Shown here in pieces: positions 17,734 through 26,031 of a stretch of DNA of 64,000 bases. Source of the DNA: Streptomyces sp. A0642 (lineage in GTDB: Bacteria > Actinomycetota > Actinomycetes > Streptomycetales > Streptomycetaceae); NCBI RefSeq assembly GCF_004795105.1, contig NZ_SSBL01000016.1, positions 1 to 64,000 on the forward strand, read 5' to 3'. The position numbers and the translations under genes were made by a program. Numbering within the stretch: the stretch's first letter is position 1; each line of letters opens with the position of its first letter. The notes beneath the pieces are model-generated. The model did no database searches and was not told where the DNA came from. It saw nothing but the letters and a program-made list of their open reading frames with translations.

Positions 17734-18331
17734 ACTTTTCCTCCTTCTCGGACGTACATCTCCGGCCTGGCATCCTGCCCGACCTGGGAGGGGAGAAGTG
17801 CTACGTCCTCGGAAAGGAGAGCGCCTGCGGAAGGGGCCTGAACCATGCCCGAATCACCGGCGATCACCCCCGAGCGACAACCACTGGCCACGCGTTCGCG
17901 CAACCTGTTTCGGACAGGCCCTGCGGTCAGCAGGAACCCCCCTGTCCGGAATCGGCGCCACTGCCGCCGATCCACTCGGTGGGGACCCAACAGTGCCGCC
18001 GCACCGACTGGCAGCCGGACTGGCGTTATTGGACCGAGCGTGGCCGATCGTGGTCCATTCGCGGCCGTGGCACAAGGGGGTTCGTTACTCGCTAGTAACG
18101 GCCCGATAACCGACCCACGACCGCGCGACACCGGGCGGCCACACAGGGTTGCCCCGAGTGGGCAGACGAAAGCCACCATTGGTGAGCGAAGCCGGACAGA
18201 TCCCAAAGATCGATTTACTGGGAGTAACAGGCCGTCGTTTTATCAAGATTTGGTAAAGCGGAGGGCTCTCTTATCGCCGGAACGCGAAAACGGCCGTGAC
18301 CCCCACCCGGGGCCACGGCCGTGTTGTCAGA
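17734..18331 (-). promoter_or_regulatory. Long intergenic control region upstream of DUF6230 operon
   Basis: Nearly 600 bp without a convincing gene. The part nearest DUF6230 has no clear coding bias. Two related inverted repeats stand out: CGTTACT-CGCT-AGTAACG (18083-18100) and TTACT-GGG-AGTAA (18215-18227). A local AT-rich stretch (18232-18256) next to the second repeat could hold a promoter on the minus strand. The far end holds the hairpin that terminates the thioredoxin-TPR gene. Confidence 0.5.
18287..18322 (-). terminator. Terminator of the thioredoxin-TPR gene
   Basis: On the minus strand, ACGGCCGTG (18322-18314) pairs with CACGGCCGT (18298-18290), with an inner CCCC/GGGG pairing, followed by TTTT at 18290-18287: a classic factor-independent terminator just beyond the stop codon. 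Confidence 0.85.
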
Positions 18332-19309
18332 TCAGAACAAGACGCGCGCGAGCGCGGTGCGCGCGGCGCCGACGCGCGGGTCGTCGGGGCCGATCACCTC
18401 GAAGAGCTCCAGCAGACGGACCCTCACCCGGTCCCGGTCGTCGCCGAAATTGCGGCGGACCGTCTCGACGAGACGCCCGAACGCGTCCTCGACATGACCG
18501 CCGACCAGATCGAGATCGGCCGCGGCGATCTGCGCGTCCGCGTCCCCCGGATTCTCCGCGGCTTCCTTGCGGACCTGCTGCGGGTCCATCTTCTGGACCC
18601 GGCCGAGCAGTTCCGCCTGCGCCAGGCCGAGCTTCGCCTCGCTGTTGGCCGGGTCGTCGGAGAGGACGTTCTTGTACGCCTGGACGGCCCCGGCGAAGTC
18701 ATTGGCGTCCAGCGCCTGCGCGGCCGCCTCCAGCAGCGAGTCGTACGGCCCCGCGGGGGCCTCGGGGGCCTGCGCGGCCGCGTCCGCGCCCGCCGCGCCC
18801 TGGTCGACCGCGATGCCGGTGAGCCCGAACCGCTCCTCACCGACCTGGATCAGCTGGTCCAGGGTCTCGCGGATCTGGGCCTCCGGGGCCGCGCCCTGGA
18901 AGAGGGGCAGCGCCTGTCCCGCGACGACGGCGAAGACGGCCGGGATGCCCTGGATCCCGAACTGCTGCATCAGCATCTGGTTGGCGTCGACATCGACCTT
19001 GGCCAGCAGGAAGCGGCCGTTGTACTCACGGGCCAGGCGCTCCAGGAGCGGACCCAGCTGCTTGCACGGCTCGCACCACTCGGCCCAGAAGTCGATGACG
19101 ACCGGGACTTCGGCGGAGCGCTGGAGGACGTCGCTCTCGAAGCCCGCCTCATCGACGTCGATCACGAGGGAGGAGGGGGACACGGCTGCGGGGCCGCCCT
19201 GCCGGGCGGACTCGGCGCGCGCCTGCTCCGCCTTCGCCTTGGCCTCACCGGCCGCCTTCACCGCGGCGAGGTCGACGACGCCGCTCATGGACATGTTCCT
19301 AGGCTGCAT
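18332..19309 (-). CDS. Thioredoxin-TPR chaperone-like protein (CnoX/YbbN type)
   Basis: A 325-residue cytosolic protein: an Ala/Glu-rich N-terminal helix, a thioredoxin domain (about 65-170) with FWAEWCEPCKQLGPLLERL, then C-terminal helical tetratricopeptide-like repeats (about 190-320). The active motif is WCEPC instead of WCGPC. This layout is that of E. coli CnoX, which holds unfolding, oxidised proteins for chaperones. The start ATG at 19309 has GGAGG 8 nt upstream; two further in-frame ATGs lie 15 and 21 nt downstream. It is a single-gene unit ended by its own hairpin. Confidence 0.85.
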   Translation of the reverse strand: MQPRNMSMSGVVDLAAVKAAGEAKAKAEQARAESARQGGPAAVSPSSLVIDVDEAGFESDVLQRSAEVPVVIDFWAEWCEPCKQLGPLLERLAREYNGRFLLAKVDVDANQMLMQQFGIQGIPAVFAVVAGQALPLFQGAAPEAQIRETLDQLIQVGEERFGLTGIAVDQGAAGADAAAQAPEAPAGPYDSLLEAAAQALDANDFAGAVQAYKNVLSDDPANSEAKLGLAQAELLGRVQKMDPQQVRKEAAENPGDADAQIAAADLDLVGGHVEDAFGRLVETVRRNFGDDRDRVRVRLLELFEVIGPDDPRVGAARTALARVLF

Positions 19310-19790
19310 ACGTACATCCTCCCCCCTCGGCACGCTGTTCCGGAAAGCGATGGGCGAACCGCACCCGTCCGCAGTCCTCGCCGGCATGCGAGGTGGGCGG
19401 ACAGACACGGCCCAGGGGCCCCTGAAAGACCCGGTTCGGCGCCCGGTCCCCACCCGGCGCCTGTGGTTGTAGCTCGTTCGCAGCGCCACGACGGCAGGGC
19501 CATCGTTCTTACGCTACGACCCGTAGCGTAACTGGCCACCGCCCTCGGTGCACAAGAGTGTTCGGTGATCTGTCTCACGGGGAGCAGGGTCGGCTGAAAC
19601 CAGTGCCTCGACCGGCAATGTCTGCCCATGGAGGAGCGTCGTCCAGTGCGTGCGATCGCAAGGCGGCCGAGAGTCCTCGTAGCGGAGCTACTGGGGCTTT
19701 CGGCCAACGCGGCGAGCGTGCGTGCTGGACGGCGCGACGGGGCAAAGCTTGCCGGTCGCGGCGCTGGCTACCGGCGGGTATGGTCGCGGG
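19310..19790. promoter_or_regulatory. Intergenic region with TetR-like operator
   Basis: This 480-bp divergent region between the thioredoxin-TPR gene and the tetR gene holds no supported gene. Its main feature is a perfect inverted repeat at 19509-19531, TTACGCTAC-GACCC-GTAGCGTAA, of the size and symmetry of TetR-family operators. A TATGGT box at 19779-19784, 6 nt before the tetR ATG, suggests a leaderless tetR transcript. Confidence 0.5.
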
Positions 19791-20420
19791 ATGCTGAGCC
19801 GCAGCCACCCCAAACCCTCACGAACGGGACGTCCCCGCAGCGCCGCCGCCGACGAGGCGATCCTCGAAGCCACCAGAGCCTCGCTGGTCGACCTCGGCTG
19901 GTCGAAGCTGACGATGGGCGATGTGGCGACGCGTGCGGGGGTCGCGAAGACGACCCTGTACCGGCGGTGGGCGGGCAAGAACGAACTGGTCGTGGACGCC
20001 GTGGCGGTGCTCTTCGACGAGCTGGAACTCCCGGACCTGGGCAGCCTGTCCGCCGACGTGCAGGCGATGGTCCTGCAGTTCGCCGCACTGCTGGAACGGC
20101 CGGAGACCCAGACCGCGCTGATGGCGGTGGTCGCGGAGTCCACCCGTGACGAGGCGTTGCGCACCCGGATCCGCGACTCGATCGTGAACCGGCAGAAGCG
20201 CCTCGTCCTCCAGGGGCGGCAGCGTGCGCAGGAGCGCGGGGAGCTGCCCGTCGAGCCGGACGAGGCCACGGCGGCGCTGACCGCGGACCTGGTCTTCGAC
20301 GTGATCGCCGGCGCGGTGGTGCACCGGGCACTGGTCAGCGCCGAGCCCGTCGACGCGGAATGGGCCCGGCGCTTCACACTGCTGCTGCTGGCAGGGCTGG
20401 GCGCGGCCGCCACGGGGTAG
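19791..20420 (+). CDS. TetR/AcrR-family transcriptional regulator
   Basis: A 209-residue regulator. The N-terminal helix-turn-helix is clear: ILEATRASLVDLGWSKL, then MGDVATRAGVAKTTLYRRW, followed by KNELVVDAV. The C-terminal domain (about 80-205) is the helical ligand-binding part with no recognisable ligand signature. ATG at 19791 follows a TATGGT box by 6 nt, so the message is probably leaderless. It converges on icmA with only 26 bp between the stops. The palindrome at 19509-19531 is the nearest candidate operator. Confidence 0.87.
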   Translation: MLSRSHPKPSRTGRPRSAAADEAILEATRASLVDLGWSKLTMGDVATRAGVAKTTLYRRWAGKNELVVDAVAVLFDELELPDLGSLSADVQAMVLQFAALLERPETQTALMAVVAESTRDEALRTRIRDSIVNRQKRLVLQGRQRAQERGELPVEPDEATAALTADLVFDVIAGAVVHRALVSAEPVDAEWARRFTLLLLAGLGAAATG

Positions 20421-20446
20421 CGGCCGGCCGCGGTCCTGCGGGGCCG

Positions 20447-22147
20447 TCAGAAGCCCGGCGGCTCCGTGTACGTGCCCCACTCCTCACGGAGCACCCCGCA
20501 GATCTCGCCCAGCGTCGCCTCCGCGCGGACCGCGTCGAGCATCGGCGCGATCATGTTGGAGCCGTCGCGGGCGGCGGCCAGCATCGCGTCCAGCGCCGCG
20601 GTCACCCGGGCGTCGTCGCGGCCCTCCTTGCGGCCGGCCAGCTCGCGGACCTGCTCGCGCTCGACCTCGTGACTGACCCGCAGGATCTCCAGGTCGCCGG
20701 TGACCGAGCCGTGCGCCACGTTGACGCCGACGACCCGCTTGTCGCCCTTCTCCAGCGACTGCTGGTACCGGAAGGCGGACTCGGCGATCTCGCCGGTGAA
20801 CCAGCCGTCCTCGATGCCGCGCAGGATGCCCGACGTCATCGGCCCGATCGGGTGCTGTCCGTCCGGGTGGGCGCGGGTGCCCCGCTCCTTGATCTGGTCG
20901 AAGATCTTCTCGGCTTCCGCCTCGATCCGGTCGGTGAGCTGTTCCACGTACCAGGAACCGCCCAGCGGATCGGCCACGTTGGCGACGCCGGTCTCCTCCA
21001 TCAGCACCTGCTGGGTGCGCAGCGCGATCTCGGCGGCCTGCTCGGAGGGGAGCGCGAGGGTCTCGTCGAGGGCGTTGGTGTGCAGGGAGTTGGTGCCGCC
21101 GAGGACCGCGGACAGCGCCTCGACGGCGGTCCGTACGACGTTGTTGTACGGCTGCTGCGCGGTCAGCGAGACACCGGCGGTCTGGGTGTGGAAGCGGAGC
21201 CACTGCGCCTTGTCGGTCTTCGCTCCGTACGTCTCCTTCATCCAGCGGGCCCAGATCCGGCGGGCCGCGCGGAACTTGGCGATCTCCTCGAAGAAGTCGA
21301 GGTGCGCGTCGAAGAAGAAGGAGAGGCCGGGGGCGAAGGTGTCGACGTCGAGGCCGCGGGAGAGGCCGAGCTCCACGTAGCCGAAGCCGTCGGCGAGGGT
21401 GTACGCGAGCTCCTGCGCGGCCGTGGCTCCGGCCTCGCGGATGTGGTAGCCGGAGACGGAGAGCGGCTTGTAGGCGGGGATGTCGCGGGCGCAGTGCTCC
21501 ATCAGGTCGCCGATGAGGCGCAGGTGGGGCTCGGGCTGGAAGAGCCACTCCTTCTGTGCGATGTACTCCTTGAAGATGTCCGTCTGCAGCGTGCCGTTGA
21601 GCACGGCCGGGTCGACGCCCTGGCGCTCGGCGGCGACCAGGTACATGCAGAAGACGGGCACGGCGGGACCGCTGATCGTCATCGAGGTGGTGACGTCGCC
21701 GAGCGGGATGTCCTGGAACAGGACCTCCATGTCGGCGGCGGAGTCGATGGCCACACCGCAGTGGCCGACCTCGCCGAGTGCGCGGGGGTCGTCGGAGTCC
21801 CGGCCCATCAGCGTCGGCATGTCGAAGGCGACGCTCAGCCCGCCGCCGCCCGCGGCGAGGATCATCTTGTAGCGCTCATTGGTCTGCTCGGCGTTGCCGA
21901 AGCCGGCGAACTGGCGGATGGTCCAGGTGCGGCCGCGGTAGCCGGTCGGGTGCAGGCCCCGGGTGAAGGGGTACTCGCCGGGCCAGCCGATCCGCTCGAA
22001 GCCCTCGTACGCGTCCCCGGGGCGGGGGCCGTAGACGGGGTCGACCGGGTCCCCGGAGAGCGTGGTGAAGTCCGCGTCACGCTTGCGGGCCTTGTCGTAA
22101 CGGGCCTGCCAGCGGCGGCGGCCTTCCTCGATCGCGTCAGCGTCCAT
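20447..22147 (-). CDS. icmA: Isobutyryl-CoA mutase large subunit
   Basis: A 566-residue B12-dependent mutase subunit that interconverts isobutyryl-CoA and n-butyryl-CoA, linking valine breakdown and butyrate to polyketide precursors. The length equals known IcmA. Two residues set substrate choice and both are the Icm type: Phe80 (RQFAGFGNAEQTN; Tyr in methylmalonyl-CoA mutase) and Gln198 (YIAQKEW; Arg in methylmalonyl-CoA mutase). The C-terminal B12 domain is absent, as in IcmA; the small subunit must be encoded elsewhere. A perfect 24-bp palindrome lies 7 bp upstream. No good ribosome site precedes ATG, so a leaderless mRNA is likely. Confidence 0.95.
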   Translation of the reverse strand: MDADAIEEGRRRWQARYDKARKRDADFTTLSGDPVDPVYGPRPGDAYEGFERIGWPGEYPFTRGLHPTGYRGRTWTIRQFAGFGNAEQTNERYKMILAAGGGGLSVAFDMPTLMGRDSDDPRALGEVGHCGVAIDSAADMEVLFQDIPLGDVTTSMTISGPAVPVFCMYLVAAERQGVDPAVLNGTLQTDIFKEYIAQKEWLFQPEPHLRLIGDLMEHCARDIPAYKPLSVSGYHIREAGATAAQELAYTLADGFGYVELGLSRGLDVDTFAPGLSFFFDAHLDFFEEIAKFRAARRIWARWMKETYGAKTDKAQWLRFHTQTAGVSLTAQQPYNNVVRTAVEALSAVLGGTNSLHTNALDETLALPSEQAAEIALRTQQVLMEETGVANVADPLGGSWYVEQLTDRIEAEAEKIFDQIKERGTRAHPDGQHPIGPMTSGILRGIEDGWFTGEIAESAFRYQQSLEKGDKRVVGVNVAHGSVTGDLEILRVSHEVEREQVRELAGRKEGRDDARVTAALDAMLAAARDGSNMIAPMLDAVRAEATLGEICGVLREEWGTYTEPPGF

Positions 22148-22154
22148 GCCACCA

Positions 22155-22178
22155 ATTTACTAGGACGTCCTAGTAAAT
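22155..22178. promoter_or_regulatory. Perfect 24-bp palindromic operator at icmA start
   Basis: ATTTACTAGGAC followed at once by its exact reverse complement GTCCTAGTAAAT. It ends 7 bp before the icmA ATG. On the icmA strand its distal half contains TAGTAA, placed 9 nt before ATG like a -10 box, so a bound repressor would cover the promoter core. Size and symmetry fit a TetR-family regulator. Confidence 0.7.
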
Positions 22179-22229
22179 GTCGATGACAAACCGCCCGGCG
22201 CTTCGCGCGGGGCGGTTCGGGGTCAGCTG

Positions 22230-22565
22230 TCAGGCCTTCGCGGGGGCCGCGGGCGTCGGGTCCGCGATCAGAGGCTCGACCTCGCGGACGACCTTGCGCT
22301 CGACGAAGAACGCGGCCGTCGGGATCGTGCCGGAGAGCAGCACCCAGGCCAGCTTGCCCATCGGCCACTTCGCCTTGGACCCGAGGTCGAAGGCGAAGAT
22401 CAGGTAGATGATGTACAGCACGCCGTGGATCTGGGAGACGACGAGGGTCAGCCCCTCACCCTTCTCGAAGCCGTATTTGAAGATCATGCACACGCAGAGG
22501 ATCAGCAACATGACGGCGGTGACGTAAGCCATCACCCGATAGCGGGTCAGCACACTGCGTTTCAT
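22230..22565 (-). CDS. DUF3817 small membrane protein
   Basis: A 111-residue protein with about three transmembrane helices: YRVMAYVTAVMLLILCVCMIF, a segment with SQIHGVLYIIYLIFAFDL, and WVLLSGTIPTAAFF. The conserved HGxxYxxYL core and KxKWP motif (SKAKWPMGKLAW) place it in DUF3817. The ATG at 22565 begins MKRSVLTRYR. It lies 65 bp after the MarR gene on the same strand and may share its transcript. A paralogue lies at 26028-26378. Function unknown. Confidence 0.8.
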   Translation of the reverse strand: MKRSVLTRYRVMAYVTAVMLLILCVCMIFKYGFEKGEGLTLVVSQIHGVLYIIYLIFAFDLGSKAKWPMGKLAWVLLSGTIPTAAFFVERKVVREVEPLIADPTPAAPAKA

Positions 22566-22630
22566 GCCATCGAGCGTAACCGGCAGCCCGGGGCGATCTT
22601 GCGGCGGGCCCGCGGCCGGAGAGGGCCCGC

Positions 22631-23158
22631 TCAGTTCTCCTCGAAGTCGTGGGCGGCGATGCGCAGCGGACGCAGGAGCGCGAAGATCTCCTCGCACTCC
22701 TCGGCGTCGTACACGCCGAGGCCGAACTCCATCGCGACCAGGTCACGGGTGGCGGACTCCACGACCTCGCGGCCCTTGTCCGTGATGGACGCGAGCGTTC
22801 CGCGGCCGTCGTTCGGGTTGGGGCGCTTGGCGACGAGCCCGGAGCGCACCAGCCGGTCCACGGTGTTCGTCACGGAGGTGGGGTGGACCATCAGCCGCTC
22901 GCCGATCTTGGACATCGGCAGCTCGCCGGCCTTCGAGAAGGTGAGCAGCACCAGCGCCTCGTACCGCGCGAAGGTCAGTCCGTACGGTCTGACGACCGCG
23001 TCCACCTCGGCGAGCAGGATCTGCTGCGCCCGCATGATCGAGGTGATCGCCCCCATCGAGGGCACCGGGCCCCAGCGCTGCTGCCAGAGTTCGTCGGCGC
23101 GGGCGATGGGATCGAAGGGGAGACTGAGGGGCTTCGGCACGGCCACGACCTTACCCAT
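22631..23158 (-). CDS. MarR-family transcriptional regulator
   Basis: A 175-residue MarR regulator with the winged-helix core LTFARYEALVLLTFSKAGELPMSKIGERLMVHPTSV split over helices at about 60-110 and the wing DRLVRSGLVAKRPNPNDGR. ATG at 23158 overlaps the stop of the upstream MFS exporter gene by 8 nt, so the two are co-translated. In this family such pairing usually means the regulator responds to the exporter's substrate. The neighbouring DUF5937 regulator, divergent from the exporter gene, may add a second layer of control. Confidence 0.88.
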   Translation of the reverse strand: MGKVVAVPKPLSLPFDPIARADELWQQRWGPVPSMGAITSIMRAQQILLAEVDAVVRPYGLTFARYEALVLLTFSKAGELPMSKIGERLMVHPTSVTNTVDRLVRSGLVAKRPNPNDGRGTLASITDKGREVVESATRDLVAMEFGLGVYDAEECEEIFALLRPLRIAAHDFEEN

Positions 23159-24629
23159 GAGGAACTTCCGGCTCCTCCCCGTCTCGAACTTCGGTCCGAT
23201 CACGGGCCGCGGGCACGATTCTGCGCACCTCGGCGACGAGCGGGACGAGGCACAGGGTGCCGATCAGCCCCGCACCGGCGACGACCTGGTGCACCGGGAA
23301 GAACTCGGCGGCCAGCCCCGCCAGGGCCATGCCGACGCCCTGGAGCGTCATCAGCCCGGAGGTGAGCAGGGTCATCGCCCGGCCGCGCAGCGCTTCGGGT
23401 ACGGCGTCGACGAACCACTGGTCGAGCCCGATGTTGTACGCCGCTCCCACCCCGGCCAGCGCGAGTGCCACCAGCGTCAGCACGAGGCCGGGGCGCGTGG
23501 CGTACAGCAGGAGCGGCAGCAGCCCCGTGGCGGCGACCGGCAGGACGATCCGCGAGCGCACACGCGGGGTCAGCCGGCCGCCCACGTACAGCTCGGCGGC
23601 GATGTGCCCGACCGGCATCGCACACATCAGCAGACCGAGCGCGGCCGGGCCGAGGCCGATCGCGTCCGCGTACGGGGCGGCGAGGGCCTCCGGTGCGACG
23701 ACGAACAGGGCGGGCACCCAGAAGAGCAGCATCAGCGCGCGGATGCGGCGGTCGGCGAGGACTGCGCGGGCCCCGGCCGGCGACCCCTTGAGCAGCGCTC
23801 CGCCTCGCTCGCCCCCGGTCCTGGCGGGCCGGTCGCGGGTGCCGAACCGGAGCAGGGCCGCGGAGCAGAGGAACGTGCCGGCGGTGAGGGTGATCGCCCC
23901 GCGCGCGGAGAGCGCCGCGAGCAGCACACCGCCGACGCCGAAGCCGGTCAGCAGCGCGCTCTGGGAGACGATGCGCAGCAGCGAGCGGCCCAGTACGTAG
24001 AGGTCTCCCTCGCCGAGGATGTCGGTGAGGGCGGCCATCCGCGTCCCGGTGAAGACCGGCGAGACGGCGGCGACGAGACAACGCAGCGCGAGGAGCCCGC
24101 CGACCGGGGTGCCCGGCAGCACCATGACCGCGACGCAGCCCGCGCAGATCAGATCGCAGGTGACCAGGACCCGGCGGGCCGGGTAGCGGTCGGCGACCCC
24201 GGCGAAGAGGGTGCCGCCGACGAGATACGGGAGGAAGCCGAGCGCGAAGGTGAGGGCGCTGAGCAGGGGCGAGGCGGTGAGGTCGTAGACGAGGACGGTG
24301 AGCGCGAGTTCGCTGACGACGACGCCGAGCAGCGAGAGCAGATGGGCGGCGAAGACGGCCCGGAACTCCCGCACCGCGAAGACCGCGCGGTATCCGCGGG
24401 GGGAGGGCTCGGAGGGTGCTTCGGGTGCCCGGTCCCGGAGCGCGGGCGACGGCTTCGGGTCAAGGGGGTCGGCGCGCTCCGGGGAAGGGGCCGGGGCCGG
24501 CACCGGTACGGAGGGGTGGGCGGTCGCGGCGCGGGGTGGGGCCGGCGCGGCGCAGGGGCCCGCCGGACCGGGTGGGGTGTCCGTCACGTCGCGGGGGCCG
24601 CCCGCCGGAGAGGAGCTGTTGCTCGGCAT
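23151..24629 (-). CDS. MFS transporter
   Basis: A 492-residue major facilitator protein, probably an efflux pump. About the first 75 residues are a Pro/Ala-rich cytoplasmic extension. Twelve hydrophobic helices follow, with the loop-2 motif GVADRYPARRVLV (the GxxxDRxxRR signature) and a central loop near residue 265 rich in Arg/Gly. ATG at 24629 starts MPSNSSSPAG; longer in-frame extensions cross the divergent gene. It is divergent from the DUF5937 regulator gene (73 bp between) and overlaps the downstream MarR gene. The substrate is not readable. Confidence 0.87.
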   Translation of the reverse strand: MPSNSSSPAGGPRDVTDTPPGPAGPCAAPAPPRAATAHPSVPVPAPAPSPERADPLDPKPSPALRDRAPEAPSEPSPRGYRAVFAVREFRAVFAAHLLSLLGVVVSELALTVLVYDLTASPLLSALTFALGFLPYLVGGTLFAGVADRYPARRVLVTCDLICAGCVAVMVLPGTPVGGLLALRCLVAAVSPVFTGTRMAALTDILGEGDLYVLGRSLLRIVSQSALLTGFGVGGVLLAALSARGAITLTAGTFLCSAALLRFGTRDRPARTGGERGGALLKGSPAGARAVLADRRIRALMLLFWVPALFVVAPEALAAPYADAIGLGPAALGLLMCAMPVGHIAAELYVGGRLTPRVRSRIVLPVAATGLLPLLLYATRPGLVLTLVALALAGVGAAYNIGLDQWFVDAVPEALRGRAMTLLTSGLMTLQGVGMALAGLAAEFFPVHQVVAGAGLIGTLCLVPLVAEVRRIVPAARDRTEVRDGEEPEVPHG

Positions 24630-24702
24630 GACGGCAGCTTGGAGGCGCCGGGGCCCCCGTCCGTAGACTTTCGGCTGACGCCGAATCCCCGCGAGGCCCT
24701 TC

Positions 24703-25686
24703 ATGCCGTTCCATCTCCATTTCGACGAGAACGACCTGCTCCGCTGCCGGTTCGCGCTCTCGCCGCTCTGGGAGACGCAGGCCGCGGTGCGCACCCTTCT
24801 GCGGCCCGGGCGGCACGGGTACCACGAGCCGTGGCTGCGGCGCATCCGGGAGGCGGCCGCGGGTCTCGACCTCGGACCGCTCTGGTCGTTGATGACGGAC
24901 GGCGGACACAATCCGGACTTTCTCTGTCCGCCGCCGCTGGGGCCCTACGCCTCGTTCGAGGAGGAGATCGCCGGCGTACGCGCCACCGACCCCGCACTCA
25001 TCCGGGAGGACCTGGCCCTGACGCTCGCCGACCAGCCCGGCGGGCTGGACTCCCCCGCCGGGCAGGCGCTGCTCGCCGACCCCGCGCGGGCGCTGCACGA
25101 GCTCACCGCGCTGCTCGAAGAGGCCTGGGGGACCCTGGTCGAGCCCGACTGGCCACGTCTGCGCGCCCTGCTGGAGGCCGACATCGCGTACCACTCGCGC
25201 CGGCTGGCCGAGGTCGGCTTCGCGCGGCTGCTCGGTGAGCTGAGCCCCCAGCTCCGGTGGACGGACTCCACCCTCACCCTGGTCGGGATGCGGGGCCGGC
25301 ACTCGCGGGTGCTCGGGGGGCAGGGGCTCGTCCTGATGCCGAGCGTGTTCGCCTGGCCGGATGTGGTCAGCGGGTACGAACCGCCCTGGCTCCCCGCGGT
25401 GATCTACCCCGCGCGCGGGATCGGCGGGCTGTGGACCGAGGCGGGCGACAGCACCCCGGACGCCCTCGCCCGGCTGCTGGGACGGGCCAGGGCCGATGTG
25501 CTGTGCGCACTCGGCGAACCGGCCGGGACGAGCGCGCTCGCCCACCGGCTGGGCCTCGCCCCGTCCTCCGTCTCGGCCCATCTCTCGGTGCTGCGGGCGG
25601 CGGGACTGCTGACGTCGCGGCGGTACGGACACCAGGTGCTGTACGAACGGACACCGCTGGGGATCGCGCTGGCAGCGCCGCAATGA
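24703..25686 (+). CDS. DUF5937/ArsR-type winged-helix regulator
   Basis: A 327-residue protein. Residues 1-240 match the DUF5937 type of N-terminal domain (MPFHLHFDENDLLRCRF, SPLWETQAAVRTLL). The C-terminal 80 residues are an ArsR-like winged helix: ADVLCALGEPAGTSALAHRLGLAPSSVSAHLSVLRAAGLL, given here as one helix-turn-helix with wing RRYGHQVLYERT. It starts 73 bp from the divergent MFS gene, so it is the best candidate regulator of that exporter. No metal-binding cysteines of classical ArsR are visible, so it is unlikely to sense a metal. Confidence 0.82.
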   Translation: MPFHLHFDENDLLRCRFALSPLWETQAAVRTLLRPGRHGYHEPWLRRIREAAAGLDLGPLWSLMTDGGHNPDFLCPPPLGPYASFEEEIAGVRATDPALIREDLALTLADQPGGLDSPAGQALLADPARALHELTALLEEAWGTLVEPDWPRLRALLEADIAYHSRRLAEVGFARLLGELSPQLRWTDSTLTLVGMRGRHSRVLGGQGLVLMPSVFAWPDVVSGYEPPWLPAVIYPARGIGGLWTEAGDSTPDALARLLGRARADVLCALGEPAGTSALAHRLGLAPSSVSAHLSVLRAAGLLTSRRYGHQVLYERTPLGIALAAPQ

Positions 25687-25691
25687 CGGAA

Positions 25692-25714
25692 GCCCCCGCC
25701 CGGTGGGCGGAGGC
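25692..25714. terminator. Hairpin between converging genes
   Basis: GCCCCCGCCC and GGGCGGAGGC pair with one mismatch around a 3-nt loop (GGT), 5 bp after the DUF5937 regulator stop and before the 3' end of the thiamine-binding protein gene. An outer GCCCCCGC/GCGGGGGC pairing (25692-25699 with 25729-25736) could compete. Confidence 0.6.
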
Positions 25715-25737
25715 TCCGGACGCGCGGCGCGGGGGCG

Positions 25738-26031
25738 TCAGTCCGCCAGGTAACGCTCCACCGTCTCGACCTTGGAGGTCAGACCGTCGGTGACGCCCGG
25801 GCGGATATCGGCCTTCAGCACGAGGGAGACGCGTCCGGCACGCGCCTCGACGGCCGCGACGGCGCGCTTGACGACGTCCATGACCTCGTCCCACTCCCCC
25901 TCGATGGACGTGAACATGGCGTCGGTGCGGTTGGGCAGCCCCGATTCGCGGACCACCCGGACGGCGTCGGCGACGTACTCGCCGACGTCCTCGCCGACCC
26001 CCAGCGGGCTGACGGAGAAGGCGACGATCAT
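25738..26031 (-). CDS. MTH1187-type thiamine-binding protein
   Basis: A 97-residue protein of the MTH1187/YkoF-like fold, small ferredoxin-like proteins that bind thiamine or related ligands as oligomers. IVAFSVSPLGVGEDVGEYVADAV opens the protein in two blocks and the segment TDAMFTSIEGEWDEVM is the conserved core. ATG overlaps the stop of the upstream DUF3817 gene (ATGA). Pairing a ligand-binding protein with a small membrane protein could mean joint work in vitamin uptake or sensing, but nothing in the sequence proves it. Confidence 0.85.
   Translation of the reverse strand: MIVAFSVSPLGVGEDVGEYVADAVRVVRESGLPNRTDAMFTSIEGEWDEVMDVVKRAVAAVEARAGRVSLVLKADIRPGVTDGLTSKVETVERYLAD

Noticed and set aside
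17730..18206. Minus-strand frame of 158 codons upstream of DUF6230
   Set aside because: No ribosome site, no recognisable motif and it covers the promoter region with its palindromes; treated as non-coding.
20360..22186. Long open frame on the plus strand opposite icmA
   Set aside because: icmA is intact with full active-site motifs; the opposite frame is a GC-bias artefact rich in Gly, Val and Asp.
22425..25238. A 937-codon plus-strand frame across the MarR and MFS genes
   Set aside because: Both minus-strand genes have clear motifs; this frame is His/Gln/Asp-rich noise from codon third-position bias.
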